Source: Streptomyces roseochromogenus subsp. oscitans DS 12.976 (GTDB lineage: Bacteria > Actinomycetota > Actinomycetes > Streptomycetales > Streptomycetaceae). From it: a stretch of 11,372 nt of DNA. The stretch covers positions 4,445,035-4,456,406 of the forward strand of contig NZ_CM002285.1 of assembly GCF_000497445.1 (NCBI RefSeq). The letters run 5' to 3'. How positions within the stretch are numbered: the first letter of the stretch is position 1; each line of letters starts with the position of its first letter. Shown piece after piece: positions 6,278 through 11,372 of the stretch. The position numbers and the translations under genes were made by a program. The notes beneath the pieces were generated by a model. The model saw nothing but the letters and a program-made list of their open reading frames with translations, made no database searches and had not been told where the DNA came from.

Positions 6278-6310
6278 GTTCGTGTGTAGTTCATGGGCAG
6301 GTCATCGCCG
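6278..6310 (+). promoter_or_regulatory. Three 11-base direct-repeat units, possible PhoP (PHO) box
   Basis: Three consecutive 11-base units begin GTTCG (6278-6288), GTTCA (6289-6299) and GGTCA (6300-6310). The 11-base period and G(G/T)TCA opening match the Streptomyces PhoP direct-repeat unit; the remaining six positions match only partly. It lies about 166 bases upstream of the peptidase TTG and 336 bases upstream of the wall-protein ATG, so the target is uncertain. Confidence 0.35.
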
Positions 6311-6645
6311 AGAGACGGCCCGACCATGGCTTGACCGACCTGGGTGGCGGTACGACCGGATACAGTCGGCCCCGTTCGACAAAGGGCGAGCCCTCCCGGG
6401 GAGCCGGTTCAGCAGCTCGGACCCGGGCCGGACGTGAGGTTCTTCACAGAGAAATCGAGGAGCCGAGAGCAACTGCACCTTTCGCTACGGTCTGCGGTCG
6501 CCGGTCTGGTCATGGCTGGATCCATCTGCTGACAGAGCGCCAGTGCGGTCCCTTCGAGCCGCCTTAGGATCAGCGCCTGCCGCACCGCGTGCCCCCACCA
6601 CCGCTACGGCCTCTCGGTTTTCTTTTGTTGCCCAGAAGAGGTCTC
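6311..6645. promoter_or_regulatory. Intergenic region upstream of the LAxTG wall-protein gene
   Basis: No convincing gene. Open frames here lack codon bias and recognisable motifs. The region should hold the promoter of the wall-protein gene at 6646. A TAGGAT hexamer at 6565-6570 is a plausible -10, but no good -35 is correctly spaced. A purine-rich ribosome site, AGAAGAGG, lies at 6634-6641. Confidence 0.35.
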
Positions 6646-7653
6646 ATGAAGCTTCGCCGTACCCTTGTGGCGGTCGCGACGGCCGCTGCCGTCGCCCCCG
6701 CCGCGTTGACGATGGCAACCGTGGCCTACGCCGACGACGGCTCGGTCTCGGCCACCCCCACCGCGAGCGCCTCCGCCTCCGACGCGCCCGTCGGCGCCAC
6801 GGCCTCCGCGACCGCGAACGCCACGGGCTCCGCCACCCCGAGCGCGGCTGCCGACGGGACCCCGGTCGCCACCGCCTCCGCCACCGCCACGCCCGTACCG
6901 ACCGCCACGCCCACCACGGAGCCCACCGACCTCGGGTTCTGCGAGGACCAGAACCCGAACTACAAGGCCACACTCCGGATCGCGCTGAGCGGCCTGCCCG
7001 GCAAGATCGTGAAGGGCAGCGGCTGGCACCCGTTCAAGATGACGGTGACCAACCCGTCGAAGGACGCCATCAAGGACATCACGCTCGCCGCGGGCGTAGG
7101 CCCGCTGAACGGCGACGACCCGTTCACGCTCAAGCAGGTCGTGCTCCAGGCGTACGACCCGGACGCGAAGCAGTGGTTCAACGTCACGGACGACGGCACG
7201 CACTCCCTCGGCTCCCTGGGCCCGGGTGACCTGCCCGGCAACACCTCGGTCGGCCTCAGCTTCCGGCTGAACGTCACCGCCAAGGCCCCGGTCGGCAAGG
7301 CCCTCACCATCGGCCTGGGCGTCTACCCCGACACGAAGAACAACTGCGTGGCGACGGGTTTCGCCGCCTACAAGATCGACATCGTCAAGCCGGGCACCAG
7401 GACCACCGGCTCCAACCCGGTCCCGCAGACCGGCGGCAAGTCTCCGCTGCCGTCCAAGGCCCCGGCCAAGAACGGCACCTCCCACGTCGTCCCGGTCTCG
7501 GACACGACCGCGGCGGGCAAGGGCTCGCTGGCCCACACGGGTGCCTCCTCGGCGCTCCCGCTGATCGCCGGTATCGGTGGCGCGGCCGTGGTGGTCGGCG
7601 CCGGCGCGGTGTTCGTCGTGCGTCGCCGCAAGTCGGGCGGCACCGCGGCCTGA
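6646..7653 (+). CDS. LAxTG cell-wall-anchored surface protein (sortase substrate)
   Basis: A 335-residue exported protein. The ATG at 6646 follows AGAAGAGG and opens directly with a signal peptide (MKLRRTLVAVATAAAVAPAA, cleaved near VAYA-DD). Residues 32-94 are a low-complexity Ala/Ser/Thr/Pro spacer, probably an extended and perhaps glycosylated stalk. Residues ~97-255 form a compact domain with two cysteines (FCEDQ and NNCVATG) and a beta-rich appearance that I cannot assign to a named family. A Pro/Lys/Gly/Thr linker follows, then the sorting signal: LAHTG (295-299), a hydrophobic segment and the positive tail RRRKSGG. LAxTG is the motif preferred by class E sortases of Streptomyces, which also anchor chaplins. 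The protein is thus likely linked to peptidoglycan; its role is unknown. No sortase gene is nearby. Confidence 0.85.
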   Translation: MKLRRTLVAVATAAAVAPAALTMATVAYADDGSVSATPTASASASDAPVGATASATANATGSATPSAAADGTPVATASATATPVPTATPTTEPTDLGFCEDQNPNYKATLRIALSGLPGKIVKGSGWHPFKMTVTNPSKDAIKDITLAAGVGPLNGDDPFTLKQVVLQAYDPDAKQWFNVTDDGTHSLGSLGPGDLPGNTSVGLSFRLNVTAKAPVGKALTIGLGVYPDTKNNCVATGFAAYKIDIVKPGTRTTGSNPVPQTGGKSPLPSKAPAKNGTSHVVPVSDTTAAGKGSLAHTGASSALPLIAGIGGAAVVVGAGAVFVVRRRKSGGTAA

Positions 7654-7680
7654 CGCCGTAACCAGGCCGCGAACGAGCCG

Positions 7681-7712
7681 AGGGCCCGCATCCGGACACG
7701 GGTGCGGGCCCT
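7681..7712 (+). terminator. Intrinsic terminator of the LAxTG protein gene
   Basis: AGGGCCCGCA (7681-7690) pairs with TGCGGGCCCT (7703-7712), and three more pairs extend inward (one G-T) to leave a six-base loop. A short TTTCG follows. It lies 27 bases after the stop, where a terminator is expected. Confidence 0.85.
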
Positions 7713-7739
7713 TTCGCGCGATGAGGCCGGTCTGAATGC

Positions 7740-7808
7740 CGTGGCCGTCGGCAGCCTGCCTTCCTCGTCCGGGACGTACTGGCCCACGTCCGAGAGCCCG
7801 TCGACTAG
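7740..7808 (+). pseudogene. Possible C-terminal gene fragment, unidentified
   Basis: Frame ending RRQPAFLVRDVLAHVREPVD and TAG (7806-7808). The tail looks like genuine coding sequence, with G/C third positions and an amphipathic end, but no start or upstream part belongs to it and I cannot name the family. It is one of several fragments between the terminator and the tRNA remnant. Confidence 0.25.
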
Positions 7809-7999
7809 GCGCTGGGCAGTCACGCGTGGGGAACGGTCGCCTCCGGGGGTGCCGCCCGGGCCGCCGATCCGGCCATCGGACTGGCCGGACTCGTGCACTA
7901 CGACGCCTGGATCGCCGTCGCCGGCAACACCGCCTCAAGACCCTCACCACCTGGTGCGAACTCCTCGGCTTCTTCCCCGGCTTCGCCACCGACGCCGGC

Positions 8000-8113
8000 G
8001 CGCTGATCTCCGGATGGGACGTCGCGGGCGTCGTGGAACGGGTGGGGTCCGACGCCGGGGAGTTCGCCGTGGGGGACGAGGTCTTCGGTTACGTCCGTTA
8101 CGTCCGTAAGGAC
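8000..8113 (+). pseudogene. Fragment of an MDR-type NAD(P)H oxidoreductase (alcohol dehydrogenase-like)
   Basis: The DNA encodes GALISGWDVAGVVERVGSDA followed by GEFAVGDEVFGYVRYVRKD. G-x-D-x-A-G-V-V-x-x-V-G and F-x-x-G-D-E-V-F-G are hallmarks of the N-terminal (GroES-like) domain of medium-chain dehydrogenase/quinone-reductase proteins. Only about 38 residues remain; the N-terminus and the whole cofactor-binding domain are missing. A tandem duplication of GTTACGTCC (8088-8096 and 8097-8105) adds three residues (YVR twice) compared with the usual FGYVRKD, another sign of decay. The sequence just upstream in the same frame (LKTLTTWCELLGFFPGFATD) also looks like coding but does not belong to this family, so two different fragments are probably joined here. 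Confidence 0.55.
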
Positions 8114-8147
8114 GGGTGCGGACGGCAGGCACTCTCTATGAACCGGC

Positions 8148-8423
8148 GTGAACGAGGACCGACTTGGGCCAGGTACGGCAGCCCCGGCGCGTGCAGGCGC
8201 GCGACGGGGAAATCTGGGCGCGGTGGTCGCGCGGGCCCAGGAGGGCGACGAGACCGCCTTCGCGGTCGCCTACCGGATCGTTGGCCGGGCCTGCTCGGCT
8301 GCCTGCACGGCATCGTCGGCGACGACGCGGAGGACGTGGCGTCCGGCGCGTGGCGGGAGACAGCCCGCGGCCTCGGGCGCTTCAAGGGCGACGGCGCGGG
8401 CTTTCGCGGCTGGACCGCGCGAC
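8148..8423 (+). pseudogene. Broken ECF-type RNA polymerase sigma factor
   Basis: From about the GTG at 8148 one frame encodes LGAVVARAQEGDETAFAVAY followed by RIV. The match then jumps to another frame at 8285: GLLGCLHGIVGDDAEDVASG, then GRFKGDGAGFRGWTAR. Together these are region 2 of an ECF sigma factor, with the usual D-x-x-A-F start, the D-D-A-E-D-V helix and the F-R-G-W-T-A-R end. One base appears lost near 8283-8284. Everything after region 2, including the -35-recognising region 4, is absent; the sequence turns into non-coding DNA leading to the tRNA remnant. It cannot encode a working sigma factor. Confidence 0.6.
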
Positions 8424-8534
8424 GGGCAGGATCGGCGAGTCCGGTGACAACACCGGCAGCACGGACACACAGCCGGGAAGGGCCGGGCGGGCGGCCAGGG
8501 GCGGGAAGCACGAGTAGCCCGCGCCGCGATCCAC

Positions 8535-8577
8535 GCTTCCCAAGCTGGGAGCGCGAGTTCGACTCTCGTCACCCGCT
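8535..8577 (+). tRNA. 3' part of tRNA-Gly(CCC), probable att site; not a complete tRNA
   Basis: The sequence contains an anticodon loop TTCCCAA (8537-8543, anticodon CCC) and a perfect T-arm (GCGAG, loop TTCGACT, CTCGT at 8553-8569, one G-T pair). It then has a 3' acceptor strand CACCCGC (8570-8576) and discriminator T. This is the 3' half of an actinobacterial tRNA-Gly(CCC). The anticodon stem 5' side (CACGC) pairs poorly with GCTGG, and no D-arm is found upstream; GCGGG at 8501-8505 could be a chance relic of the acceptor 5' strand. Elements that integrate into tRNA genes leave exactly such a 3' copy at one end. The fragment ends next to the stop of the convergent kinase gene. Confidence 0.7.
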
Positions 8578-8578
8578 C

Positions 8579-10576
8579 TTATTGCAGCCCCAGGTCGGTG
8601 GCCTGGGGCTTGCCCTCGCCGCCGGCGTACGCGGTGGTCGAGGCGTCCGGCTGCTGGACGAGCCTGGTGGGCAGGGCGACGTACGCCGTGACGCCCGAGC
8701 CCTCCGTGGGACGCAGCTCGACATGGGCGCCGAGGCGGGTCGCGAGCGCCCCGACGACGTGGTGGCCCAGGAACCGGGTGGGCGCGGCGAGCCGGAAGCC
8801 ATCCTTGCCGGACAGCAGGGCGTTGGCCTGGGCCATCCGCTGCGTGGTCATCCCGATTCCCCGGTCGACCACGGCGAGGCAGTACTCGCCGCCGTCCCGC
8901 CAGCCGTACACCGCGACCGGCTGCTGGGGCGGGCTGAACATGAGCGCGTTCTCCACCAACTCGGCGAGCAGATGCGAGAGTTCGGCGACACAGTGGCCGC
9001 GGACGCGGCACTGCTCGATGTCGGTGACAGCGACCCGCTGGTACTGCTCGACCTCGGAGACGGCCGACTGCACGACCTCGGTGACGGTGACCGTGCCGGG
9101 CCAGCGGCGAGCCGGGGACTCCTCGCCGGCCAGGACGAGCAGGGACTCGGCGTTGCGGCGCATGCGCGTCGCCAGGTGGTCGAGCTCGAAGAGTTCGGCG
9201 AGGGCGTCCGGGTCGAGTTCCTGACTCTCCAGGGTGGTGATCAGGCCCAGCTGGCGGCCGAGGAGCGCCTGGTTGCGGCGGCCGAGACTGGCCAGGGACT
9301 CGGTGCTGTTGCGGCGCAGGACGGCCTGTTCGACGGCGAGGCCCACGGCGGTGCGCTCGACATTGCGCAGAGCGGCGGCCAGCCGTGTGATCTCCCGTGC
9401 GGTGCCGGGGACTTCGGCCGCCTGGGGCGCAGCGGGGGGCGGGGTGTCGGGGTCGGCCTCCTGGATGTGCTTGACCACGTCCGGCAGCCCGGTGCCCGCG
9501 ACTGCGTCGGCCTCGTCGGCCAGGGCGCCCAAGGGGCGGGTGATGGAGCGGGCCGAGAACACCGCGAGTGCGGAGGCCACGGCGAGGATCAGCGCGCCCA
9601 GCGCCAGGAAGCCGACGAGTTCCCGCGTGGCCGCGCCCGCGACCTGGTCCGCTCGTGCCCGTACGTCATCACCGACCTGTTTCTGCACGCCGTGCAGATC
9701 ATCGACGAGCGTCGTCATGTCGGCCCACCAGCGGGCGGGGTCGACGTCGAGGGACGAGCCGTCGGCACCCGCCTCGGCCTTGGCCTCGTACCCGCTGACG
9801 CGGCGGGCGGCAGCCGTCTTGAAGGCGTGGTCGAGGGACGACTTCTCCGCGCTGTCGGCGAGCTGGCGGAACTGGCCGAGGGCGGCGACCCGCGTGGCGC
9901 GGACATCGGTGAAGTCGAGGTACTCGCCGGAGCGGAAGCGACGCGCCGCGAACACGCCGTTCAGGGAGCCTCGTTCGAGGGCTACGGCCTCCGTGGCACG
10001 CGCCAGGGTCTGCAGCGCCTGCACGCCTTGCGCGACACGGCGGTCACCGTCGGGTGCACCGGCCCCTTCGGCATCGATCAGGGCGGTGACGGCCCCGGTG
10101 TAGAAGCGGAGTGTGGCAGTGCGGTCCGCCGTGCCGGTGTCGACGGCGGTACGGGTTGCGGTGAGGTCGACGAGCGGGAGCTGGGCCTGGCGCAAGGCGG
10201 AGACCGCGGCCCCGGGCAGATCGCCGCTCCCCCGCGAGAGCGCCGCCCTCAAGGACGTACGCGCGATGTCGGTGCGCGCCCGCTGCCCGCGGACCTCGTC
10301 CCGGTACCGCTCAGCGCCGTTCAACAGGCCGTTGGTCAGGCCGCGTTCACGCTGGAGCTCACGGACGAGGTCCTGCTCCCGCAGCAGGATGCCGGCCTGG
10401 GACTCCGTGGCCCGTGCGGCGGACCAGTCGTGGGCGCGGCCGGCAACACCCAGCCCGGTCAGGGCGAGGAGCAGACAGGTGGGTACGGCAAGGACGATGG
10501 CCATACGGCCGCGGATGGAGCCCCAGCCGGGGATACGGACGGACTGGTCAGGTCGGCGGATTCGGTTCCCCCTCAT
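8579..10576 (-). CDS. Orphan sensor histidine kinase, nitrate/nitrite-sensor type
   Basis: A 665-residue membrane kinase. TM1 is at ~25-46. A helical extracytoplasmic domain (~50-315) carries NIT-like motifs (QRERGLTNGLLNG and a second ALERGSLNGVF). TM2 is at ~320-342, followed by a HAMP-like segment (SITRPLGALADEADAV). The dimerisation helices contain RRNQALLGRQLGLITTLESQ and LFELDHLATRMRRNAESLLV, with His467 a candidate phospho-acceptor. The ATPase domain has N-box LVENALMFSPP (Asn543) and DRGIGM (Asp571). This is the architecture of Streptomyces kinases related to CvnA of the conservons, but no roadblock, DUF742 or Cvn GTPase gene follows and no response regulator is adjacent. After the ATPase domain only ~25 residues remain, and the stop codon abuts the tRNA-Gly fragment, so the tail may have been shortened. 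The ATG at 10576 lacks a strong ribosome site. Confidence 0.85.
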   Translation of the reverse strand: MRGNRIRRPDQSVRIPGWGSIRGRMAIVLAVPTCLLLALTGLGVAGRAHDWSAARATESQAGILLREQDLVRELQRERGLTNGLLNGAERYRDEVRGQRARTDIARTSLRAALSRGSGDLPGAAVSALRQAQLPLVDLTATRTAVDTGTADRTATLRFYTGAVTALIDAEGAGAPDGDRRVAQGVQALQTLARATEAVALERGSLNGVFAARRFRSGEYLDFTDVRATRVAALGQFRQLADSAEKSSLDHAFKTAAARRVSGYEAKAEAGADGSSLDVDPARWWADMTTLVDDLHGVQKQVGDDVRARADQVAGAATRELVGFLALGALILAVASALAVFSARSITRPLGALADEADAVAGTGLPDVVKHIQEADPDTPPPAAPQAAEVPGTAREITRLAAALRNVERTAVGLAVEQAVLRRNSTESLASLGRRNQALLGRQLGLITTLESQELDPDALAELFELDHLATRMRRNAESLLVLAGEESPARRWPGTVTVTEVVQSAVSEVEQYQRVAVTDIEQCRVRGHCVAELSHLLAELVENALMFSPPQQPVAVYGWRDGGEYCLAVVDRGIGMTTQRMAQANALLSGKDGFRLAAPTRFLGHHVVGALATRLGAHVELRPTEGSGVTAYVALPTRLVQQPDASTTAYAGGEGKPQATDLGLQ

Positions 10577-10731
10577 GCCCCGCGAGGCTAGAGGCGGCCC
10601 GGTAGGCGCCTCGTTTCCCGTTCGTAAGACATCGATTCACAGGTGCTCACCCGACGCGGGCAGCGGCTGTGAGAGGGGTTGATGAGGACGCGGCCAAGGC
10701 CCTCGGTTCCACCACCGCGACCCGCCTTGGG
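10577..10731. promoter_or_regulatory. Upstream region of the histidine kinase
   Basis: No gene seen. The stretch should hold the minus-strand kinase promoter, but I cannot identify reliable hexamers. A plus-strand frame starting at a GTG at 10669 is open but looks like an antisense shadow of the minus-strand frame next to it. Confidence 0.3.
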
Positions 10732-10965
10732 CTACGCGGCACGTATGCCCGTGGCGGGCCCCTGTTCCTCCTCGAACAGGAAGGCTTCGTCTTCCCCGAA
10801 GTCCGGGGCCTGGAAGGGGTTTGTCGCCGGAGGCGGCGATGCTGGAGCGGTACAGCGGGGCTGCCCTTCCAGGGCGGAGAACAGCGACGTCAGATCGATG
10901 AGAGGTCTCGCTTTCGTTGCAGGTCCCTGAAGGGGCCTGGCGTTCCATGACCGGGCACAGCGGTC
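10732..10965 (-). pseudogene. Open reading frame without start, acidic C-terminal tail, unidentified
   Basis: On the minus strand the frame is open from just after the TAG of the CarD-like gene (10968-10966) to a TAG at 10734-10732. It encodes PLIDLTSLFSALEGQP, a Pro/Ala linker (PASPPPATNP), then FQAPDFGEDEAFLFEEEQGP and ATGIRAA. Third positions in the second half are strongly G/C, as in real genes, and the composition (hydrophobic helix, Pro linker, acidic tail) is protein-like. There is no ATG or GTG in the frame. It is either the C-terminal remnant of a lost gene or uses an unusual start. I do not recognise the family. A short imperfect hairpin (10921-10938) lies inside it. Confidence 0.3.
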
Positions 10966-11187
10966 CTACAGCTTGGTCATCTTGGCGTACGGGCTCAAGA
11001 TCCGCATTTGTTCCGAGCCGAAATCCACGAGTGCCGCGATTCCGTCCTCGATGCCGATCACCCGGCCGAGGCCGTAGACGTCGTGTGTGACCTGGTCGCC
11101 CACGGCGAAGTGCTTGGGAGTCGGCGCGGCCGGGGCCTTGAAGGGACTGGTGGGCAAATGGCGCTTCGGTGCAGCAGGCTTTGTCAT
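10966..11187 (-). CDS. Small CarD/Tudor-like (KOW-type) protein
   Basis: A 73-residue protein. The ATG at 11187 gives MTKPAAPKRHLPTSPFKAPA, a basic Pro/Ala-rich tail, followed by one small barrel domain: HFAVGDQVTHDVYGLGRVIG and then a DGIAALVDFGSEQMRILSPY strand set ending AKMTKL. V-G-D-x-V-x-H-x-x-Y-G-x-G-R-V is the start of a CarD/Mfd-RID or Tudor-like fold, which in larger proteins contacts RNA polymerase or nucleic acid. As a stand-alone protein of this length its partner is unknown. A longer start at 11256 would add 23 residues and is less likely. CATACT (complement of 11195-11200) ends seven bases before the ATG, so the mRNA may be leaderless. The gene is divergent from the rpoA-like start at 11351. 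Confidence 0.75.
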   Translation of the reverse strand: MTKPAAPKRHLPTSPFKAPAAPTPKHFAVGDQVTHDVYGLGRVIGIEDGIAALVDFGSEQMRILSPYAKMTKL

Positions 11188-11194
11188 TGCCCCT

Positions 11195-11200
11195 AGTATG
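11195..11200 (-). promoter_or_regulatory. Possible -10 element for a leaderless transcript
   Basis: On the minus strand CATACT is followed by AGGGGCA and then the ATG at 11187. A start of transcription about seven bases after the hexamer would fall on the start codon. The GGGG is too close to the ATG to be a normal ribosome site. No -35 is evident. Confidence 0.35.
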
Positions 11201-11350
11201 CGCCTACGAACTGCGCTGGTGGCTGCCTCGCTGATCGTGGGACTCCACTCCAGCAAGAGCCGAGCCTGCCGACCGGCCAGCAGACGCCCGTACCCTTCGT
11301 GGTATCTACGGCGTCACATAGCGGGCGCACAACACTGGAGGCAATACCTC

Positions 11351-11372
11351 GTGCTGATCGCTCAGCGTCCTT
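11351..11372 (+). CDS. rpoA: Start of an RNA polymerase alpha subunit gene (partial)
   Basis: Only seven codons are inside the window: GTG followed by LIAQRP. Actinobacterial RpoA proteins begin MLIAQRP, and GGAGG at 11337-11341 sits nine bases before the GTG, so this is probably the 5' end of an alpha-subunit gene. In the cell it would form the dimer scaffold of RNA polymerase. In Streptomyces the normal rpoA follows rpsK in the ribosomal-protein cluster. Here the 94 bases between the upstream frame and the start contain no rpsK end, and the neighbour is a divergent CarD-like gene, so this would be a second copy or a rearranged location. Seven residues cannot exclude another protein. Confidence 0.5.

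Noticed and set aside
4607..6289. A 560-codon plus-strand open frame
   Set aside because: Antisense of the S53 peptidase, whose strand carries all catalytic motifs and a signal peptide.
6331..6366. TTGACC followed by TACGAC or GATACA as a promoter
   Set aside because: The spacers would be 14 or about 22 bases, both outside the usual range.
6732..6930. Ala/Ser/Thr repeats in the wall protein as a DNA repeat array
   Set aside because: This is a low-complexity protein stalk with no fixed DNA repeat unit.
8501..8577. A complete tRNA gene
   Set aside because: GCGGG at 8501 could start an acceptor stem, but only five of seven positions fit, no D-arm forms and the anticodon stem is mismatched; only the 3' half is sound.
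7736..10591. A 951-codon plus-strand open frame
   Set aside because: Most of it is the antisense of the histidine kinase, kept open by high GC content. It has repetitive Gly/Arg/Ala/Val composition and no domain signature; only its first part holds the oxidoreductase and sigma fragments.
10921..10938. Hairpin AGGTCCCT-GA-AGGGGCCT
   Set aside because: Imperfect, with a very tight loop and no T-tract, lying inside a possible coding remnant; not supported as a terminator.
10669..10950. Plus-strand frame starting with GTG at 10669
   Set aside because: Arg-rich product with no motif. The minus-strand frame over the same bases has better codon bias.
1..11372. CRISPR array, transposase or integrase gene
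   Set aside because: No regularly spaced repeats and no DDE, serine or tyrosine recombinase signature seen on either strand.

Overview
The window looks like chromosomal DNA of a high-GC actinobacterium, almost certainly a Streptomyces. Third codon positions are strongly G/C, start codons include GTG and TTG, and several proteins are typical of streptomycetes: a sortase-anchored LAxTG surface protein, an S53 peptidase, an orphan nitrate/nitrite-sensor-type histidine kinase and a cysteine-free L32.

Left part (1-2855). A partial secreted or membrane protein runs off the left edge on the minus strand. It is followed by a secreted clan GH-A glycosidase (arabinofuranosidase-like) that is cut off just after its presumed nucleophile. 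The cut joins it to the last ~22 codons of a Fur/Zur-family regulator. Next come a candidate Zur operator, a zinc-independent L32 gene and a CobW/COG0523 GTPase, which together form a small zinc-starvation operon. The broken glycosidase frame stays open straight through the L32 gene.

Middle (2856-7712). A secreted trypsin-like protease is followed by a decayed vapBC toxin-antitoxin pair lying between two near-identical 21-bp repeats, then a small hypothetical ORF. A minus-strand S53 peptidase (TTG start) ends at a strong hairpin. A possible PhoP-type direct-repeat array lies upstream of it. A sortase-anchored LAxTG wall protein follows and ends in a strong terminator.

Right part (7713-11372). 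A gene graveyard holds an unidentified C-terminal tail, a dehydrogenase fragment and a frameshifted ECF sigma fragment. It ends at the 3' part of a tRNA-Gly(CCC), which touches the stop codon of a convergent histidine kinase. This is the expected look of one end (att site) of an integrated or decayed element, with the foreign or rearranged DNA on its left. Beyond the kinase lie an unassigned acidic reading frame, a small CarD/Tudor-like protein, and at the edge a start that reads like the N-terminus of RNA polymerase alpha, but not in the usual ribosomal-protein context.

Overall, one intact zinc-response operon and several secreted or wall proteins sit in DNA that has been repeatedly cut and rejoined. 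I found no CRISPR array, transposase, integrase or complete tRNA/rRNA gene.
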